The notes below the pieces were generated by a model, which was not told the origin of the DNA, did no database searches, and was given only the letters and a program-made list of their open reading frames with translations. The position numbers and the translations under genes were made by a program. Shown here one piece after another: positions 35,019 to 37,917 of a stretch of 37,917 nt of DNA (its first letter is position 1; every line of letters begins with the position of its first letter). The stretch comes from a virus, in IMG/VR virus record IMGVR_UViG_3300005542_000014, positions 1-37,917 of that record. One strand, 5' to 3'.

Positions 35019-37917
35019 TTAGGAAACGATCAAAAGTCGCCGTTTTCGCGGGGTCGGCGGCACGACTTCCGGGATTAAGAAGCCGGCCGACGCGAAGCGG
35101 TCCCTGAATTCGGTCGAATGCCATACGGCAGTGACCGCCGGGCCAATGTTGCTAAAGCCAGGGCGGTCAGGAAGCTCGCGTCCGTTCATGCGTGCGGTGA
35201 TACCGTTACCGATGACCCACGCGCCGCCCGAGAAGCTGTCTTTGCGGTCGGTGCTGGCCCACGTGCAGAAGGCCGGGACCCATCCAAGCCATCCGATGCT
35301 GAGATAGGGTGCCTGAGCCGGGGCGCCGCCGGGCTTATCCTTGGCGTCCGTAGCGGCCATGGCGGCGGTCGCCGGCACATAGCCGACCCAACCATTCGGC
35401 GACGAGATACCGATGGATGTGAAATCTCCGGGGTGCGTCAATTTGTCTTTGGTTTCGATGCTGCCCCACGTGCCTTCCGGCGGCACTGGCAAGCCGACCG
35501 GGATCGCGTCGCCGATCATGACCCAAGTGGTCGGCGACGGCGAGGCATCGAAGGTCGCGATGCCAGCCGACAAAAGCGTCGGCTGATACATGAATTCGAT
35601 TGCGATGTTCGCGGGCGGCCCCGCACTCGTCAAGCTCAAGGCCGGCGGGTTGTCTGAGAAGAACGGCAGTGTCGCATCCGGCCCTTCATCGGTCGAGAGG
35701 TTTGCGGTGATACCGAGCAAAAGAGTGTGCGGATTGATCGTGCTCATTCCGGTGACGTGAGGGAACACGCCCGCACCGCCGCCTGTGTTGGAGTCATTGA
35801 GCGCCGGTAGTGTGTTAGAGCCATCCCAAAACGGTTCGCCGACCGCGAGCGCCGCTGTCGTATTACCGACCGCAAACATAACGCAAGACACGGTGTCGCC
35901 GTTCGCCGTGTTAGCAGTGTCGATGACGACTGTATCGCTACCATCCGGCGGGCCGCCGCTTCCGAAGGCGTACCACGTTTCGAGAGCGATCAATCCAGTA
36001 GGGTCGGTGACGCGGGAACGGCGCTCAAAGGCGGGAGACGAGAATTTATTTTCGGAGTCGGTGATACTTGTCACAGTGCCGAGGCCGCTCGCCGACTCGA
36101 TCAAGACGGCACAGATGTACATCAAATCTTGATTGTAGAACGTGACGCCGGTCATCGGCACCGACTCATTGGTGCTCGTCAGTTCCAAGGTCGTGCGCGA
36201 TCCGCCGGGGTCGAGAAAGAATTGGACCGGCTGATCGGTGCTCGGCTCGCTCCATTCCACAAGCGCGTCTTGAAAGAGGAAACGAGTATTGAAGCCACCG
36301 CCGGTTTGACCGAACTGAATTTGCAGATTGCTTTGCGGCACCCCGGTTACCGCCGACGCCAAGCTCGCATAGAGTGTGTCGCCATTGTGCTCGGCTTGAT
36401 TTACGTTGGCATTGACAGTGAATGGGCTAGTGATCGTGTGCGTGTTATCGACACCATTGCTGGCGTACATTGCAAGCATCAACGTGTTGTTCGCTTTGGT
36501 ATAGAAAACATCGGTCGGATTGCCGGACCCGACATTATCAGATGCTCGGCCCGCAAATGTATGCAAGTCCCACGGCGATGCCGGATTGGTGCCAGTGACA
36601 CCGAGGGCAATGAGTGAGCAAGCACCATTACCTGCGCCGCCGAAGTGCGCGGTGATAACATCGGCCGACAGCGGAGTCGGCGCCGCGGCCCACCAAATCT
36701 CGACGTAGGGCGCCCCGCCGTGGATGCGGCGGATATTTCGACGTTTCCAGGTCAAGCCGGCAGTGTCAGTGACGCTAGTGATCGGATTGAAGTTGAAGTG
36801 CCCGCCGGACACCGCGTACAGTACGATCACTTCCTCGTCGAAGTTCGTGCTCAGCGTAACGCTTGCCGACGTGATCGGGGGATTGCTCGGCGTCCCCGCC
36901 CCGCCCGTCTCGATAGTGTCGATGGCGAGCGTGCGCGCCTCGAAACCGGAGAAGGTATCTTTGGTGTCGGTCGAAGCCCACGTGCCTTTCAGTTGCGGAT
37001 AGCCGGCGCCTGCGAACGTGTCCTTGGCTTCGGTCGGCGCCATCGTGCCGGTCGGCGGCGGCGTAGGATCGGCCGTAAGCGCGAGGACAAGCTCGGTCCA
37101 TCCCACTGAGTTGCCGGTTGCTGCATCCTGGAACGTCGCGCTCGATTGCGTCGAAGTCACTGCCTTCGTATTGACGCCGAGAGCGATGCCGGCGAGGCCG
37201 CTATTGTCGTTCGGTGAAGCGATCTGAGTCCATCCGCTCGGCGCTGTCGGGAATTCGTTTGTGCCGAATGGATTGATGTTGATCGACAAGCCAATGAGAA
37301 GATCATGATTGAGGCTTGTGCTAAAGGTGACAGCCGGCGGTGTGGTGTTAGATGAATTAAAGGCGGAAGCCGCCAGCGAAACGTTGTTGTCGAATGCCTG
37401 CGTAAGACTATTAAGTCCTTGAATGCCGATAATGCACACGGCTGCGTCATCGACTTCTTGGCCGCTCCCCCAATTGACCGTATAGGTCAGGTTGGCGCCC
37501 CCGGAATTGAATGCCGAGCTTGCCGGCGCCCCCCACACTTCGATGGTGTTATTTGATGCACCGGAAGTCGAGTTATCGACGCTGAATAGCTTGGTGAAGG
37601 TGAGGCCGGTCACCGTGACGCTGGATACGGTTACGTCGGCGCCTGAGCGAAGGTTATATCCGATCAAAGCGAGGAAATACTCATTCGCGCCCGCCGCCTT
37701 GTTGGTCCCGGAAAAGCTCAGGGACGCGGGCGACGTGAGCGAGTGGCCGTGCCCGGTCAATTCGCCGAACGTTGCATCGACGTTAGGTGGCACCGGCTGA
37801 CCTGTGCCGCTCGCCGACATGGTGTCGGTCGCTTCGGTCGAAGCCCACGTGCCCGATGGAGACGAATTATCGCCAGTGATGGCAAATTGCACAATCGTTG
37901 TGTCGTTGTTATCGAGG
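35019..37917 (-). CDS. giant tail/fibre protein with repeated domains (5' end outside window)
   Basis: The frame is open to the window edge (before GTG at 37892 it reads LDNNDTTI), so the gene starts outside. At least 965 residues are visible. A motif of the form G-T-W-A-S-T-x-x-K-D-T/S-F-S-G recurs about seven times, near residues 14, 281, 302, 806, 846, 877 and 924 counted from the GTG. Between them lie three related beta-rich domains (GLTFTKLFSVDNSTSG, GLTWKRRNIRRIHGGAPYVE, FERRSRVTDPTGLIALETWY). This suits a long tail protein, baseplate or fibre. Receptor binding is inferred only. Confidence 0.7.
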   Translation of the reverse strand, partial: LDNNDTTIVQFAITGDNSSPSGTWASTEATDTMSASGTGQPVPPNVDATFGELTGHGHSLTSPASLSFSGTNKAAGANEYFLALIGYNLRSGADVTVSSVTVTGLTFTKLFSVDNSTSGASNNTIEVWGAPASSAFNSGGANLTYTVNWGSGQEVDDAAVCIIGIQGLNSLTQAFDNNVSLAASAFNSSNTTPPAVTFSTSLNHDLLIGLSININPFGTNEFPTAPSGWTQIASPNDNSGLAGIALGVNTKAVTSTQSSATFQDAATGNSVGWTELVLALTADPTPPPTGTMAPTEAKDTFAGAGYPQLKGTWASTDTKDTFSGFEARTLAIDTIETGGAGTPSNPPITSASVTLSTNFDEEVIVLYAVSGGHFNFNPITSVTDTAGLTWKRRNIRRIHGGAPYVEIWWAAAPTPLSADVITAHFGGAGNGACSLIALGVTGTNPASPWDLHTFAGRASDNVGSGNPTDVFYTKANNTLMLAMYASNGVDNTHTITSPFTVNANVNQAEHNGDTLYASLASAVTGVPQSNLQIQFGQTGGGFNTRFLFQDALVEWSEPSTDQPVQFFLDPGGSRTTLELTSTNESVPMTGVTFYNQDLMYICAVLIESASGLGTVTSITDSENKFSSPAFERRSRVTDPTGLIALETWYAFGSGGPPDGSDTVVIDTANTANGDTVSCVMFAVGNTTAALAVGEPFWDGSNTLPALNDSNTGGGAGVFPHVTGMSTINPHTLLLGITANLSTDEGPDATLPFFSDNPPALSLTSAGPPANIAIEFMYQPTLLSAGIATFDASPSPTTWVMIGDAIPVGLPVPPEGTWGSIETKDKLTHPGDFTSIGISSPNGWVGYVPATAAMAATDAKDKPGGAPAQAPYLSIGWLGWVPAFCTWASTDRKDSFSGGAWVIGNGITARMNGRELPDRPGFSNIGPAVTAVWHSTEFRDRFASAGFLIPEVVPPTPRKRRLLIVS

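Noticed and set aside
36129-37109. plus-strand frames of 162 and 154 codons
   Set aside because: They are antisense shadows of the tail protein, whose repeats are clear in the minus frame.
1-37917. CRISPR array, retron or diversity-generating retroelement
   Set aside because: I saw no regularly spaced repeats with unique spacers, no reverse transcriptase motifs (YxDD) and no template/variable repeat pair.
1-37917. insertion sequences, integrase or attachment site
   Set aside because: No transposase or integrase-like protein is seen. The tRNA genes lie inside the phage region and I found no matching att repeat, so a temperate lifestyle is not supported here.
1-37917. avoidance of GANTC (CcrM) sites
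   Set aside because: GAGTC and GACTC are frequent by eye, so no avoidance is evident; a real count was not possible.

Overview
The window is part of the genome of a tailed bacteriophage (or a prophage of that type). GC is high, about 60%. Genes are tightly packed, with many ATGA, TGATG or GTGA start/stop overlaps. The content is phage-typical: ssDNA-binding protein, family A DNA polymerase, helicase, nucleotide-metabolism enzymes, endolysin, holin-like proteins and a giant tail/fibre protein. A GapR (DUF2312) homologue, CTTGAC-type promoters and the general codon style point to an alphaproteobacterial host, probably Hyphomicrobiales or Caulobacter-like. This is an inference, not a measurement. 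Terminase, portal and capsid genes are not seen, so the window is incomplete, and the large gene at the right edge is cut.

Layout. From 74 to 23764 almost everything is on the + strand. Region 74-8.3 kb is the replication core (ssDNA-binding protein, a GT9-like glycosyltransferase, DNA polymerase, cupin protein, HD phosphohydrolase, DpnI-like winged helix, SF2 helicase). Region 8.3-13.4 kb is a run of small genes including a MazG-like enzyme, GapR with its own promoter, a GmhA-like sugar isomerase, an SGNH hydrolase and several one-TM micro-proteins. Region 13.4-17.5 kb is unusual. It has a PD-(D/E)XK nuclease, a Ycf46-like AAA+ ATPase and three small partners, separated by long perfect palindromes and a stack of hairpins. 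Region 17.5-23.8 kb holds nucleotide-pool and nucleic-acid enzymes (DUF5664 dATP/dGTP diphosphohydrolase-like, VRR-NUC-like nuclease, metallophosphoesterase, HAD 5'-nucleotidase, nucleoside 2-deoxyribosyltransferase).

A bidirectional boundary with a rho-independent terminator lies at about 23.8 kb. To its right everything is on the - strand. Read in the direction of transcription from the right edge, this arm holds a >950-residue tail protein with repeats and a small structural protein. Next comes a sugar/glycan module (two glycosyltransferases, two tandem beta-propeller paralogues, GDP-mannose 4,6-dehydratase-like and GDP-fucose synthase-like enzymes, and an MptE/DUF115-like protein). Then come tRNA-Gln-like and tRNA-Pro genes, and finally a lysis cassette (GH24 endolysin plus five membrane proteins).

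How it fits together. The left arm replicates DNA and reshapes the dNTP pool. The right arm makes tail parts, lyses the host and probably makes and transfers a deoxy-sugar. The phage-encoded nucleotide-sugar pathway, the palindrome-rich AAA+ region and the unusually large set of purine/nucleotide-pool enzymes are the parts most likely to hide undescribed biology.
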